Source: Arthrobacter sp. MMS18-M83 (lineage in GTDB: Bacteria; Actinomycetota; Actinomycetes; Actinomycetales; Micrococcaceae). Taken from it: a stretch of DNA of 64,000 nt. Location: contig NZ_CP113343.1 in the NCBI RefSeq assembly GCF_026683955.1, positions 1,364,001-1,428,000 on the forward strand. The letters are read 5' to 3'. Position 1 is the first letter of the stretch. Each line of letters begins with the position of its first letter. The notes beneath the pieces were generated by a model. The model had not been told where the DNA came from. It was given only the letters and a program-made list of their open reading frames with translations, and searched no databases. Below, one piece after another: positions 16,701 to 25,260 of the stretch. The translations under genes were made by a program, and so were the position numbers.

Positions 16701-18619
16701 ATTTCACAGTGGTGGGCATCGGCGATATGAGCGGCGATGTGTTCGGAAACGGGATGCTGCTTTCAAAACACATCAAGCTGGTGGCGGCCTTCGATCACCG
16801 GCACATTTTCCTCGATCCCACGCCTGACCCGGCCATTTCCTTCGCCGAGCGGAAGCGGCTCTTCAAACTCCCCCGCTCGTCCTGGGCCGACTACAACCCT
16901 GCCAAGCTCAGTCCCGGCGGCGGAGTGTTCTCCCGGCTCGAGAAATCAATCAGTCTCACCGAACCGGTCCGCCTCGCCTTGGGATTGGATGAAAGTGCGA
17001 CGGCGATGACCCCGCCTGAGCTGCTCAAGGCGGTCCTCATGGCGCCCGTCGACCTGCTGTACAACGGCGGAATCGGCACCTACGTCAAGGCCTCCACGGA
17101 GACGCATGCCGACGTCGGAGACAAATCGAACGATGCCATCCGGGTCAACGCCGCCCAACTGCGGACCCATATCATTGCCGAGGGTGGAAATCTGGGCATC
17201 ACCCAACGGGGCAGGATCGAGGCCTCGCTGGCAGGGGTCCTCGTGAACACCGATGCCATCGACAATTCCGGAGGCGTTGACTGCTCGGACCACGAGGTGA
17301 ACATCAAGATCTTCCTTGACCAGATGATCGCAGCAGGCAAGATGTCGCCGAACGAAAGGACGAGCTTCCTGCACTCCCTTCAGGACGAAATGGGGCGGCT
17401 TGTCCTGAAAACAAACGCTGACCAGAACGTCCTTCTCCTCAATGACAAGCAGTTAGTCCTCCAATGGAGCCCGAGCTTCGAGCGGACCATGGACTGGCTC
17501 GACTCGGTTACGGACCTGGACCGGAAGCTCGAATGCCTGCCGACTACCGAGGAGCTTCGCGAACGCGTAGAGACCGGAGTGGGACTGACTGCGCCCGAAC
17601 TCGCGGTCCTGGCTGCCTATGCCAAGATCGAGCTGGCCAGGGAACTGACCGAAGGTGGGCTCGCGGACGATCCATGGTTCTCGCAAACGCTGCGGGAATA
17701 TTTCCCCCGCCAACTCTCGGAACGGTTCGGCGATGGCCTCTCTGTGCATCCCTTGCGCCGCCAAATCGTCGCCACGGTGGTCGCCAACGACATGATCAAC
17801 CTCGGCGGCATAGCCTTCGCGTTCCGTGCCATGGAGGAAACGACCGTTTCTGCGGCAGCGGTGGCACGCGGATTCGTGGTGATGCGCCATATCTGGGACT
17901 TCGACTCCGTCACTGAAGCCCTGGCGCAAGTGCCGGCAAGCATTCCCAAGGAACACGTATGCGCCGTGGCCCTGGACATGCGGCGCCTCCTTGACCGGTC
18001 CACCCGCTGGTACGTCACCCACGATTTCCGGGACAAACCCATTGCGGACGCCATTACGCGGCTCGAACGGCCCATGTCCCTCATGCGGGCCAATTTCACG
18101 AGCTTCCTGCACGGCATCAACCTGGCCCATTCGTTGAACCGTCTTGCCCACACCGATTCGGTGGGCCTGCCCCACGACTTGGGCATCCGGGCCTCCGAAC
18201 TCCTGGTCAGCTACGGCCTCTTGGACATTTCCGCGATCGCTGAAGAACTGCAAGAGCCGGTCGCGGGTGTGGCGGAGGTCTACTTTGCCGTGTTCGAAAG
18301 GATCTCGGCCATCCCCCTACTGGAACACATCACGCTGTTGCCGCGGGACACGCACTGGGAAGCGTTGGCGCGTGCAGCACTCCGGGACGACATGTACCTG
18401 GTTCTTGCCGACATGACCAAGGCGGTAGTCCGGCACACTCCACGCTCCTCGGAGGCAACTTCCGACCCCGTAGAGCGGATCATGGATTGGGAACGCGGAA
18501 ACACCGAACAACTCGCGCGCGTCCAGGACACCATCAAGGCGGCCATCAAGCCCGGTCCGGTGGACATCGCGGCACTCTCGGTAGCCGTGAAGCTCCTTCG
18601 AGCCATGGTCCGCCGGTGA
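13712..18619 (+). CDS. gdh: NAD-specific glutamate dehydrogenase, large (~180 kDa) type
   Basis: 1635 residues, the usual length of the bacterial large NAD-GDH class. It deaminates glutamate to 2-oxoglutarate in the cytoplasm. The long N-terminal half holds ACT-like regulatory segments. The catalytic core starts near residue 780 ([22 protein letters not shown]), with the glutamate-binding lysine region PTGAKGGF (~853-860), [16 protein letters not shown] (~970) and the NAD-binding part with [15 protein letters not shown] (~1155). The start is the ATG at 13712; upstream sequence is the intergenic repeat. The next gene is a small unknown on the same strand. It would feed amino-acid carbon, for example glutamate from histidine, into central metabolism. 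Confidence 0.95.
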   Translation: [1635 protein letters not shown]

Positions 18620-18717
18620 CCCAAATCCCAAAATGACAGACATCCCATGACACTTTGCTATCTTTTATGCAGGAATTGCCGCTCCCCCCGCGGCATCCCG
18701 CAGAAGGAGGCCCCCCA

Positions 18718-18939
18718 ATGAGCACAACCGCTATAGAACACAACGAGATCCATTTGTCCTTTTCATCCGTCGATGAAGTCCACGCAGGACTTGACCGTGC
18801 TGTCGGCACGCTCATCGAAGCCGCAGCCGAAAACGGCCGTTGCGGGATCCTTGTTACCCGCCGCGAGCCCGGAAGCTACACGGTTGCCCTTGACGAGTCG
18901 GTCCCGTTCGGCCAGACGCGCGAGGTCCTCGCCGCTTAG
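18718..18939 (+). CDS. Small protein of unknown function (73 aa)
   Basis: 73 residues, acidic, predicted alpha/beta, with no signal peptide and no known motif (MSTTAIEHNEIHLSF...). ATG 18718 has a very strong ribosome binding site, AGAAGGAGG, 8 nt upstream; the frame is open further upstream, but there is no comparable site. A hairpin at 18959-19019 follows closely and would end its transcript. The good start signal and compact terminator indicate a real, well-expressed gene. Function cannot be inferred. Confidence 0.72.
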   Translation: MSTTAIEHNEIHLSFSSVDEVHAGLDRAVGTLIEAAAENGRCGILVTRREPGSYTVALDESVPFGQTREVLAA

Positions 18940-18958
18940 GAACAGGTACAGACAACAA

Positions 18959-19019
18959 AACCGGGGCTTGTTTTCCAGACCACGCCAAAAAGGCGCGGAG
19001 TAGAAAAAAAGCCCCGGTT
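18959..19019 (+). terminator. Inverted repeat/terminator after the 73-aa gene
   Basis: AACCGGGGCTT (18959-18969) pairs with AAGCCCCGGTT (19009-19019) around a 39-nt loop, followed by TTCTCTGGTCT. It lies between a plus-strand gene and a minus-strand gene that end toward each other, so it may serve both. Confidence 0.65.
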
Positions 19020-19067
19020 TCTCTGGTCTAAAGTGCTTCTCTATGGTTTAGTCAGCGACTCTGCCGG

Positions 19068-19316
19068 CTACACTCGACGCAACTCCACGCCGTCGGACTT
19101 CATGAAAAGCTGCTTGGCGGCTTCGTCGGCGCCGGGTCCTGCAGGTTCAAGCCACACAACGTTGCCGCTGCCCGAGACTTCCTGAACCTCCCCCGCCGCG
19201 ACCACATGTGCGTGCCTTACGACTTCGATCCGCTCCCCCACCTTCAACGTTCCCCAGTTGGAAACGACGGCGGACTGGGCGATTCGCCTGGACAGGACTG
19301 TCCCGCGTGCCTTCAT
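19068..19316 (-). CDS. Small protein of unknown function (82 aa)
   Basis: 82 residues, basic at the N terminus (MKARGTVLSRRIAQS), beta-rich in the middle (GERIEVVRHAHVVAAGEVQEVSG). No membrane segment or known motif. It converges on the 73-aa gene. The upstream region (19317-19509) shows no gene but holds a terminator for the gene region on its other side. Coding potential looks reasonable because the frame is clean and high in Ala/Val, but I do not recognise a family. Confidence 0.6.
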   Translation of the reverse strand: MKARGTVLSRRIAQSAVVSNWGTLKVGERIEVVRHAHVVAAGEVQEVSGSGNVVWLEPAGPGADEAAKQLFMKSDGVELRRV

Positions 19317-19432
19317 TGAACTTCTACCCCTTTGTGGATGTTCGTTACTTCAGTTGTGAACGGATATTCCCCGGCAGGCCCACGACATCGTCGGCGTGGA
19401 CATGCCGTACCCCATAAGTTTTACTACACAGA

Positions 19433-19475
19433 AAGCGCCCCGGGGCACGTATTGCCAAACATTTCCGGGGCGCTT
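19433..19475. terminator. Terminator downstream of hutH
   Basis: AAGCGCCCCGG (19433-19443) pairs with CCGGGGCGCTT (19465-19475) around a 21-nt loop. It lies 35 nt after the hutH stop on the minus strand and fits as the end of the hut transcript. No gene is visible in the rest of 19317-19509. Confidence 0.72.
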
Positions 19476-19509
19476 CCTAATGTTCACTCGAACGGTATTT
19501 TGTTCGGCG

Positions 19510-21108
19510 TCAGGCGAGAATTCCGATGGCGGATTCGGCGGCCGCGCGGACCTCTCCAGCGCCTACAAGACGGTCCGCCGCTTCCAGCTCAGGCGAGAGG
19601 AAGCGGTCAGTTCCAGGACCGTCGACGACGCCGCGCAGCACCTCGATCACGGCGGCCCCAGCAGGCCCCGGAGTGAGTTCCCCACCGGACAGTTGGGTCC
19701 GGATGTCGAGGGCACGGGTGCTCGTCACGAGTTCCACGGCCAGGACGCGGCGCAGGTTCTCTATGGCCTTGCGAAGCTTGCGTGCCGCGTGCCAACCCAT
19801 GGAAACGTGGTCCTCTTGCATGGCGGAGCTCGGGATGGAGTCCACCGACGCCGGAACGGCCAGGCGCTTGTTGTCCGAGACAAGGCCGGCCTGGGTGTAC
19901 TGGGCGATCATGAGGCCAGAGTCCACGCCGGGATCGTCGGCAAGGAACGCCGGGAGTCCGTGCGAGCGGGCCGGGTCCAACATGCGGTCCGTGCGGCGCT
20001 CGGCGATGGAGGACAAGTCCGCGACGGCGATGGCCAGGAAGTCCAGCACATAGGCCACCGGGGCGCCATGGAAGTTTCCGTTGGAAGACACTCGGCCGTC
20101 CGGGAGCACCACGGGGTTGTCGATGGCAGCTGCCAACTCGCGGGAAGCGACCAGCTCAGCGTGCGTCACGGTGTCGCGGACTGCTCCGGCAACCTGGGGT
20201 GCGCAGCGGAGCGAGTACGCGTCCTGGACCTTGGTGTCATTGACGCGGTGCGAAGCAACAATCGGCGAGTTGGAAAGCACCCGCAGCATGTTGTCTGCGC
20301 TGGCAGCCTGGCCCGGGTGGGGACGCAGGGCCGCGTGTAGCTCCGGCAGGAACACCTGGTCCGTGCCGAGCAGCGCCTCGACGCTGAGCGCGGCGGTGAT
20401 GTCCGCCGTCGTGATTAGCAAGTGCAGGTCAGCGATGGCCATCAGGAGCATGCCGAGCATGCCCTCGGTGCCGTTGACCAGTGCGAGGCCTTCCTTTTCC
20501 GCCAGGACTACCGGCTCGATACCGTGCGCGGCGAGGAGCTCGGCAACCGGCTTCTTTCCGGCGGCGCCGTAGAGCTCGCCGTCGGGGCCCGTGGCTTCGC
20601 CTTCGCCCATCAGGACCAGGGCGCAGTGGGACAGCGGAGCGAGGTCGCCGGAGCAGCCGAGGGATCCAAACTCACGGACTACGGGGGTGATGCCTGCATT
20701 GAGGACGTCTACCATGGTCTGCAGAACCACGGGACGGACGCCCGTGCGGCCCGAGGCGAGGGTCTTGGCGCGCAGGAACATGATGCCGCGGACTACTTCG
20801 CGCTCCACGGCCGGGCCCATGCCGGCCGCGTGGCTGCGGATCAGCGACTTCTGCAGCTGGGTACGGAGCTCGTTGGGGATGTGGCGGTTGGCCAGGGCGC
20901 CGAAGCCCGTCGAGACGCCGTACGCCGGAACCTCGCTGTGGGCGAGGCCGTCGATGTGTGCGCGGACTTTGGCAACCGTGTCCAGGGCCTCCTGGGAGAT
21001 GGTCACCTTGGCGTCGTGGCGTGCGACGGCGACGACGTCTTCCGGCGTTACTCCGCTGGAGCCGAGGATGACCGTCTGGCGGCCAAGGGATGTTGTAGTA
21101 ATGGTCAC
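19510..21108 (-). CDS. hutH: Histidine ammonia-lyase
   Basis: 532 residues, near the usual ~510. It removes ammonia from L-histidine to give urocanate. The active-site loop reads GSLGCSGDLAPLSH, so the MIO cofactor would form from Cys152-Ser153-Gly154 rather than the more common Ala-Ser-Gly. Other family signatures are YGVSTGFG (~63-70), QEDHVSMG and VNDTKVQDAYSLRC. The start is a GTG at 21108 with GGAG 6 nt upstream, 7 nt after hutU, so the two genes form an operon. The later pathway enzymes (imidazolonepropionase and onward) are not in this window. Confidence 0.96.
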   Translation of the reverse strand: MTITTTSLGRQTVILGSSGVTPEDVVAVARHDAKVTISQEALDTVAKVRAHIDGLAHSEVPAYGVSTGFGALANRHIPNELRTQLQKSLIRSHAAGMGPAVEREVVRGIMFLRAKTLASGRTGVRPVVLQTMVDVLNAGITPVVREFGSLGCSGDLAPLSHCALVLMGEGEATGPDGELYGAAGKKPVAELLAAHGIEPVVLAEKEGLALVNGTEGMLGMLLMAIADLHLLITTADITAALSVEALLGTDQVFLPELHAALRPHPGQAASADNMLRVLSNSPIVASHRVNDTKVQDAYSLRCAPQVAGAVRDTVTHAELVASRELAAAIDNPVVLPDGRVSSNGNFHGAPVAYVLDFLAIAVADLSSIAERRTDRMLDPARSHGLPAFLADDPGVDSGLMIAQYTQAGLVSDNKRLAVPASVDSIPSSAMQEDHVSMGWHAARKLRKAIENLRRVLAVELVTSTRALDIRTQLSGGELTPGPAGAAVIEVLRGVVDGPGTDRFLSPELEAADRLVGAGEVRAAAESAIGILA

Positions 21109-21115
21109 GGTGCTC

Positions 21116-22846
21116 CTACTTGCTTTCTGTCATGGGGATGCGGACGCCGCGTTCCTTGGCGACCTCGACGGCGCGTTCGTAGCCGGCGTCGACGTGGCGG
21201 ATGACGCCCATGCCGGGATCGTTGGTGAGGAGGCGTTCGAGCTTCTCGGCGGCGAGGTCGGTGCCGTCGGCGACGGAAACCTGGCCGGCGTGCAGGGACC
21301 GGCCGATCCCGACGCCACCGCCGTGGTGGATGGAGACCCAGGTGGCGCCCGATGAGGTGTTGATCAGGGCGTTCAGCAAGGGCCAGTCGGCAATCGCGTC
21401 GGAGCCGTCGGCCATGGACTCGGTTTCCCGATAGGGGGAGGCCACGGAGCCGGAGTCAAGGTGGTCGCGGCCGATCACGATGGGGGCCTTGACCTTGCCT
21501 TCCTTCACGAGCTGGTTGAACAGCAGGCCGGCCTTGGCGCGTTCGCCGTAGCCGAGCCAGCAGATGCGGGCCGGGAGGCCTTCGAATTCAACGCGCTCCT
21601 GGGCGGCGTCGATCCACTTGTGCAGGTGCTTGTTCTCCGGGAAGAGCTCCTTGATGGCTTCGTCGGTGACGCGGATGTCCTCCGGGTCACCGGAGAGGGC
21701 GACCCAGCGGAACGGGCCCAGGCCCTCGCAGAAAAGCGGGCGGATGTAGGCCGGGACGAAGCCGGGGAATTCGAAGGCGCGGTTGTAGCCGCCCTTGCGG
21801 GCCTCGTCGCGGATGGAGTTGCCGTAGTCGAAGACTTCGGCGCCGGCGTCCTGGAACTCGACCATGGCCTGTACGTGGCGGGCCATGGAGGCCTGGGCTT
21901 TCTTGGTGAACCCTTCCGGATCGGCCTCGGCCTCGGTATGCCATTCCTCCACGGTGATGCCCTCGGGGAGGTAGGAGAGCGGGTCGTGGGCGCTGGTCTG
22001 GTCGGTGACGACGTCGATGGTCAGCTCGCCGGCCTTGTGGCGGCGGAGCAGCTCGGGGAAGACTTCGGCAGCGTTGCCGACGTAGCCCACGGACCAGCCG
22101 CGGCGCTCTTCCTTGGCCTTCTGCACCTTGGCGATGGCGGTGTCCAGGTCGGTTTCGACCTCGTCCAGGTAGCGCTTGCCGGCGCGGCGGCGCAGCCGGG
22201 TCTCGTCGACGTCCACGATCAGGCAGGCGCCGTCGTTCAGGGTCACTGCCAGCGGCTGGGCGCCGCCCATGCCACCGCAGCCGCCGGTGAGGGTCAGGGT
22301 CCCGGCCAGCGGGCCTTCGGTAGAGCCCTCGGCGGCCGGCGCCGGGTGGCGTCCCTCGGCGGCAAGCTTGTTACCGACGGCGGCGAAGGTTTCGTAGGTG
22401 CCCTGCAGGATGCCCTGGGTGCCGATGTAGATCCAGGACCCGGCAGTCATCTGCCCGTACATCATCAGGCCCTCGGCCTCCAGGCGACGGAACTCGGGCC
22501 ACGTCGCCCAGTCCCCCACCAGGTTCGAGTTGGCCAGCAAAACCCGCGGCGCCCATTCATGGGTGCGGAACACGCCCACGGGCTTGCCGGACTGGACCAG
22601 CAGGGTCTCGTCCTTCTCCATGGTCTCCAGGGTCCGGGTGATCGCGTCGAACGCGGCCCACGACCGCACCGCACGGCCCGTGCCGCCGTACACGACTAGG
22701 TCATCCGGGCGCTCGGCGACCTCCGGGTCCAGGTTGTTCATCAACATGCGCAACGGCGCCTCGGTCTGCCAGCTCTTCGCGGTCAGCTCGGTACCGCGGG
22801 CGGCCCGGACTGGACGGGCTCCGGTAGTGAAATCGGCGGGTGCCAT
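21116..22846 (-). CDS. hutU: Urocanate hydratase
   Basis: 576 residues. It converts urocanate to imidazolonepropionate using tightly bound NAD+ as electrophile. Typical urocanase stretches are visible: [19 protein letters not shown] (~38-56), [15 protein letters not shown] (~208-222) and [16 protein letters not shown] near the C terminus. GAAGGAG lies 6 nt upstream of the ATG. The gene is first in the hutU-hutH operon. An IclR regulator on the same strand lies upstream, separated by a palindromic repeat. Confidence 0.97.
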   Translation of the reverse strand: MAPADFTTGARPVRAARGTELTAKSWQTEAPLRMLMNNLDPEVAERPDDLVVYGGTGRAVRSWAAFDAITRTLETMEKDETLLVQSGKPVGVFRTHEWAPRVLLANSNLVGDWATWPEFRRLEAEGLMMYGQMTAGSWIYIGTQGILQGTYETFAAVGNKLAAEGRHPAPAAEGSTEGPLAGTLTLTGGCGGMGGAQPLAVTLNDGACLIVDVDETRLRRRAGKRYLDEVETDLDTAIAKVQKAKEERRGWSVGYVGNAAEVFPELLRRHKAGELTIDVVTDQTSAHDPLSYLPEGITVEEWHTEAEADPEGFTKKAQASMARHVQAMVEFQDAGAEVFDYGNSIRDEARKGGYNRAFEFPGFVPAYIRPLFCEGLGPFRWVALSGDPEDIRVTDEAIKELFPENKHLHKWIDAAQERVEFEGLPARICWLGYGERAKAGLLFNQLVKEGKVKAPIVIGRDHLDSGSVASPYRETESMADGSDAIADWPLLNALINTSSGATWVSIHHGGGVGIGRSLHAGQVSVADGTDLAAEKLERLLTNDPGMGVIRHVDAGYERAVEVAKERGVRIPMTESK

Positions 22847-22960
22847 GGTGACTCCTTCGTCTCTGGAGGTTGCTAGGTGTAAGTCCTTCTGTATCCAGTA
22901 GAGCCCTTCGGCAACCGTCTTGGAACGGCTTTAGGAAGGGTGCTGTCCGGGATTACAGAC

Positions 22961-23025
22961 TCAACTAACTCGCAGTACATGTCGTTTTGAGCGCCCATAG
23001 CGACATCTACTGCGAGTCAGTTGGG
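22961..23025. repeat. Variant copy of the long palindromic repeat
   Basis: The left arm (22961-22992, with AACTCGCAGTACATGTCG) and right arm (22991-23025, with CGACATCTACTGCGAGTCAG) match the family at 2177/3661 and 45881. The central part of the stem is changed in both arms (ACATGTCG against CGACATCT), so much of the pairing is kept despite sequence drift. It lies between the IclR stop and the hutU promoter and may end the IclR transcript. Confidence 0.75.
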
Positions 23026-23075
23026 TGGGACGGCGGGGGTGGGGTGGGAAAAGTGGGCGCGGGTGGGGCGGGAGG

Positions 23076-23882
23076 CTATTGCCCCGGGCGGCCGTGGATA
23101 CGCACGGACAGCTCGTCGGCCGTTTTCTGGATGCGGGCGGCGAGCGCCGGCCATTCCTCAACCGGTACCCGGTCCTCGAGGAACGTCACGGCGACTGCCG
23201 CCGTCGGCCATCCCAAATGGTCGGTGACGGCGGCGGCCACCGAGCCGAAGCCTGGCGTGACTTCGCCGTGTTCAGTGGCGTAGCCGCGCTGCCGGACCTG
23301 GTCCAAATGCGAGGACAAGGCTGAGTACTTCATGATGGGCGATTCCATCTCATGCCGGGCCGTGAAGGCGGCGGCATTCGGATACAGGGCCCTGACCTGC
23401 GATTTCGGCAGGGCGGCCAGGATGGCACGCCCGCTGGCGGTGAGGTGGCTGGGAAGCCGGACCCCGACGTCGGTCACCAGGGACGGACGGTTCTTGGCCC
23501 GCTCCTCCACGATATAAAGCACATCGCGGCCATGCAGCACGGCCAAATGCGCGCTCTCGCCGATCGCATCCACGAGGGCGGCCAGCATCGGGCGCCCGAG
23601 GCGCGACAAAGGCTCTTGCCGCGAGTAGGCCGAACTGAGTTCAAAGGCGCTAATGCCCAGTCCGTAGCGCTGTTCCTCGTGAAGGTGCAGGACGAAACCG
23701 TTGGCCTCCATGACACCGAGCAAGTGATAGACGCTGGACCGGGGCAGGCCCAGCGCGGTAGCGATGTTGGACGCTGCCATCGGGCCTCGCCGGGAAGCAA
23801 GCAACTTCAGGATGCGCAGGGTGTTCTCGGCGGCAGGGACCTTGGAAGCGGCCCGGCCTTGGGTGGACGGCTGTATGGTCAT
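23076..23882 (-). CDS. IclR family transcriptional regulator
   Basis: 268 residues. The N-terminal winged helix is clear (LRILKLLASRRGPMAASNIATALGLPRSSVYHLLGVMEANGFV, ~22-64) and an IclR effector domain with LTASGRAILAALP follows. It lies just upstream of hutU-hutH on the same strand, so control of histidine breakdown is a reasonable inference, with urocanate or histidine as possible effector. A symmetric site, TGTCTGGAATACCAGACA, lies upstream of the gene at 24014. Confidence 0.88.
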   Translation of the reverse strand: MTIQPSTQGRAASKVPAAENTLRILKLLASRRGPMAASNIATALGLPRSSVYHLLGVMEANGFVLHLHEEQRYGLGISAFELSSAYSRQEPLSRLGRPMLAALVDAIGESAHLAVLHGRDVLYIVEERAKNRPSLVTDVGVRLPSHLTASGRAILAALPKSQVRALYPNAAAFTARHEMESPIMKYSALSSHLDQVRQRGYATEHGEVTPGFGSVAAAVTDHLGWPTAAVAVTFLEDRVPVEEWPALAARIQKTADELSVRIHGRPGQ

Positions 23883-24013
23883 GGCTCCTCTTCGAGTGCA
23901 CTGTCATCCCCGGCACGCCCTTCTGCCGCAATGGCGAAAGTCGGAGTGTCCGGGATCCCGTACTTAAGCGTGCGCCCCGTAGCCCGGTTCGGAAACCAAT
24001 CAGAACATTAAGC

Positions 24014-24031
24014 TGTCTGGAATACCAGACA
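24014..24031. promoter_or_regulatory. Palindrome TGTCTGGAATACCAGACA, possible IclR operator
   Basis: An 18-bp near-perfect palindrome between the divergent ends of the IclR gene (start 23882) and the oxidoreductase gene (stop 24047). It is about 130 nt upstream of the IclR start. IclR proteins often bind such symmetric sites; binding is inferred. Confidence 0.5.
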
Positions 24032-24046
24032 TTCGCAACTGTGTTG

Positions 24047-25033
24047 TCAGCTATCGGCCAGGGCCACCGCGACTACTACTTTGCCCCGTACGCCGCGGCC
24101 GTGCGCATACCGGATTGCGTCGGGAGCGTCGGCGAGGGGAAAGGTCTTGTCGATGAAAGGCACGACTTTGCCTGCCTCAATCAACCCCGTCAGGAAGCGC
24201 AGGTCTTCCTGGCGTTCCACGGCCATCAGGCCGCTCAGCTTTTGGCCCAGGAACAGCGACAGCATGGGCGCGCGAAGGGAGCGGTCAAAGCCACCCAGCC
24301 AACGGCCGCCGCCTTCCCCGCCGACGATGACGAGCCGCCCCCGCGGGGCGAGTGCCCGCCGAAGCTGCTTGAGCGGGCGGTTGCCCGCGGTGTCCAGGAT
24401 GAGATCGTAGTGCGTGGTTCCATCGGTGACGTCTTCGCTGGCGTAGTCGATGACGCGGTCGGCGCCTGCCGATCGGACCACGTCCATTTTCGGCGCGCTG
24501 CACACGCCAGTTACCACCGCGCCGAACGCCTTCGCCAACTGGACGGCGAACAATCCCACTCCACCCGCCGCACCGATGATCAGGACCTTCTCCCCCGCTT
24601 GCAGCTTCCCACTGTCCCGGAGGCCCTGCAGGGCGGTAGTGGCCGAAATAGGGACGGCCGCGGCCTGCTCGAAGTTGAGCGCGGAGGGCTTCGGGGCAAT
24701 CTTCTCCTCCTTGGCGCACGCGTACTCGGCAAAGGAACCTTCGCACGTTCCGAAGACCTCGTCACCCGGCCGGAACTGTGTCACTTTCGCGCCGACGGAT
24801 TCCACCGTGCCCGCCATGTCCCTGCCACGGATGCGATTCTTGGGCTTCCTTACCCCGAACCCGAACGCCCTGGTGAGGTAAGGGAGGCCCGTCATCAGAT
24901 GCCAGACGCCGGGATCGACGCCGGCAGCGCGGACCCGTACGAGGACTTCGCTTTCGCCGGGGACCGGTATGTCGACGTCGGCAAACTCGAGCACATCTTC
25001 GGAGCCGTAACTGTCTTGAACGATCGCTTTCAT
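24047..25033 (-). CDS. NAD(P)-dependent alcohol dehydrogenase / quinone-oxidoreductase-like MDR protein
   Basis: 328 residues, medium-chain dehydrogenase/reductase fold. The N-terminal GroES-like domain has GRDMAGTVESVGAKV (~69-83), and the Rossmann domain has VLIIGAAGGVGLFAVQLAKAFGA (~149-171). The catalytic zinc ligands of classical alcohol dehydrogenases are absent, which places it with the zinc-free quinone oxidoreductase/enoyl reductase group. The start overlaps the stop of the XRE regulator (ATGA), so it is the third gene of a small operon. The substrate is unknown. Confidence 0.88.
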   Translation of the reverse strand: MKAIVQDSYGSEDVLEFADVDIPVPGESEVLVRVRAAGVDPGVWHLMTGLPYLTRAFGFGVRKPKNRIRGRDMAGTVESVGAKVTQFRPGDEVFGTCEGSFAEYACAKEEKIAPKPSALNFEQAAAVPISATTALQGLRDSGKLQAGEKVLIIGAAGGVGLFAVQLAKAFGAVVTGVCSAPKMDVVRSAGADRVIDYASEDVTDGTTHYDLILDTAGNRPLKQLRRALAPRGRLVIVGGEGGGRWLGGFDRSLRAPMLSLFLGQKLSGLMAVERQEDLRFLTGLIEAGKVVPFIDKTFPLADAPDAIRYAHGRGVRGKVVVAVALADS

Positions 25034-25260
25034 GATGTTTCTCCTTCGCTGTCCGGGTACTGGAACACGTCGTCGAGCGGCACGTTCAATACCCGGGCGA
25101 TTTGGAATGCCATTTCAAGGGAAGGCGAATAGCGGCCCTGTTCGATGGCAATGATGGTCTGCCGGGTTACCCCGATGCTGTCCGCCAGTTGCGCTTGGGT
25201 CATTTCATCGCGGGCAAAGCGGAGGGCCCGGATGGAATTGGTGACTTTGGTCGGTTTCAC
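25030..25260 (-). CDS. Small XRE-type helix-turn-helix regulator
   Basis: 76 residues, almost only a helix-turn-helix: MTQAQLADSIGVTRQTIIAIEQGRYSPSL (~20-48). I chose GTG 25260, which overlaps the stop of the upstream membrane-protein gene; longer forms would run into that gene in another frame. It resembles the YozG class of tiny XRE repressors that are paired with a membrane protein. It probably binds the operon promoter at 25717-25745, where AATGTCA is repeated. It overlaps the oxidoreductase start, so all three genes are coupled. Confidence 0.86.
   Translation of the reverse strand: MKPTKVTNSIRALRFARDEMTQAQLADSIGVTRQTIIAIEQGRYSPSLEMAFQIARVLNVPLDDVFQYPDSEGETS

Noticed and set aside
21461..22699. 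Plus-strand open frame of 412 codons
   Set aside because: Antisense to hutU; composition typical of a shadow frame.
24041..25132. Plus-strand open frame of 363 codons
   Set aside because: Antisense to the oxidoreductase gene, whose motifs and coupling to the XRE gene are convincing.
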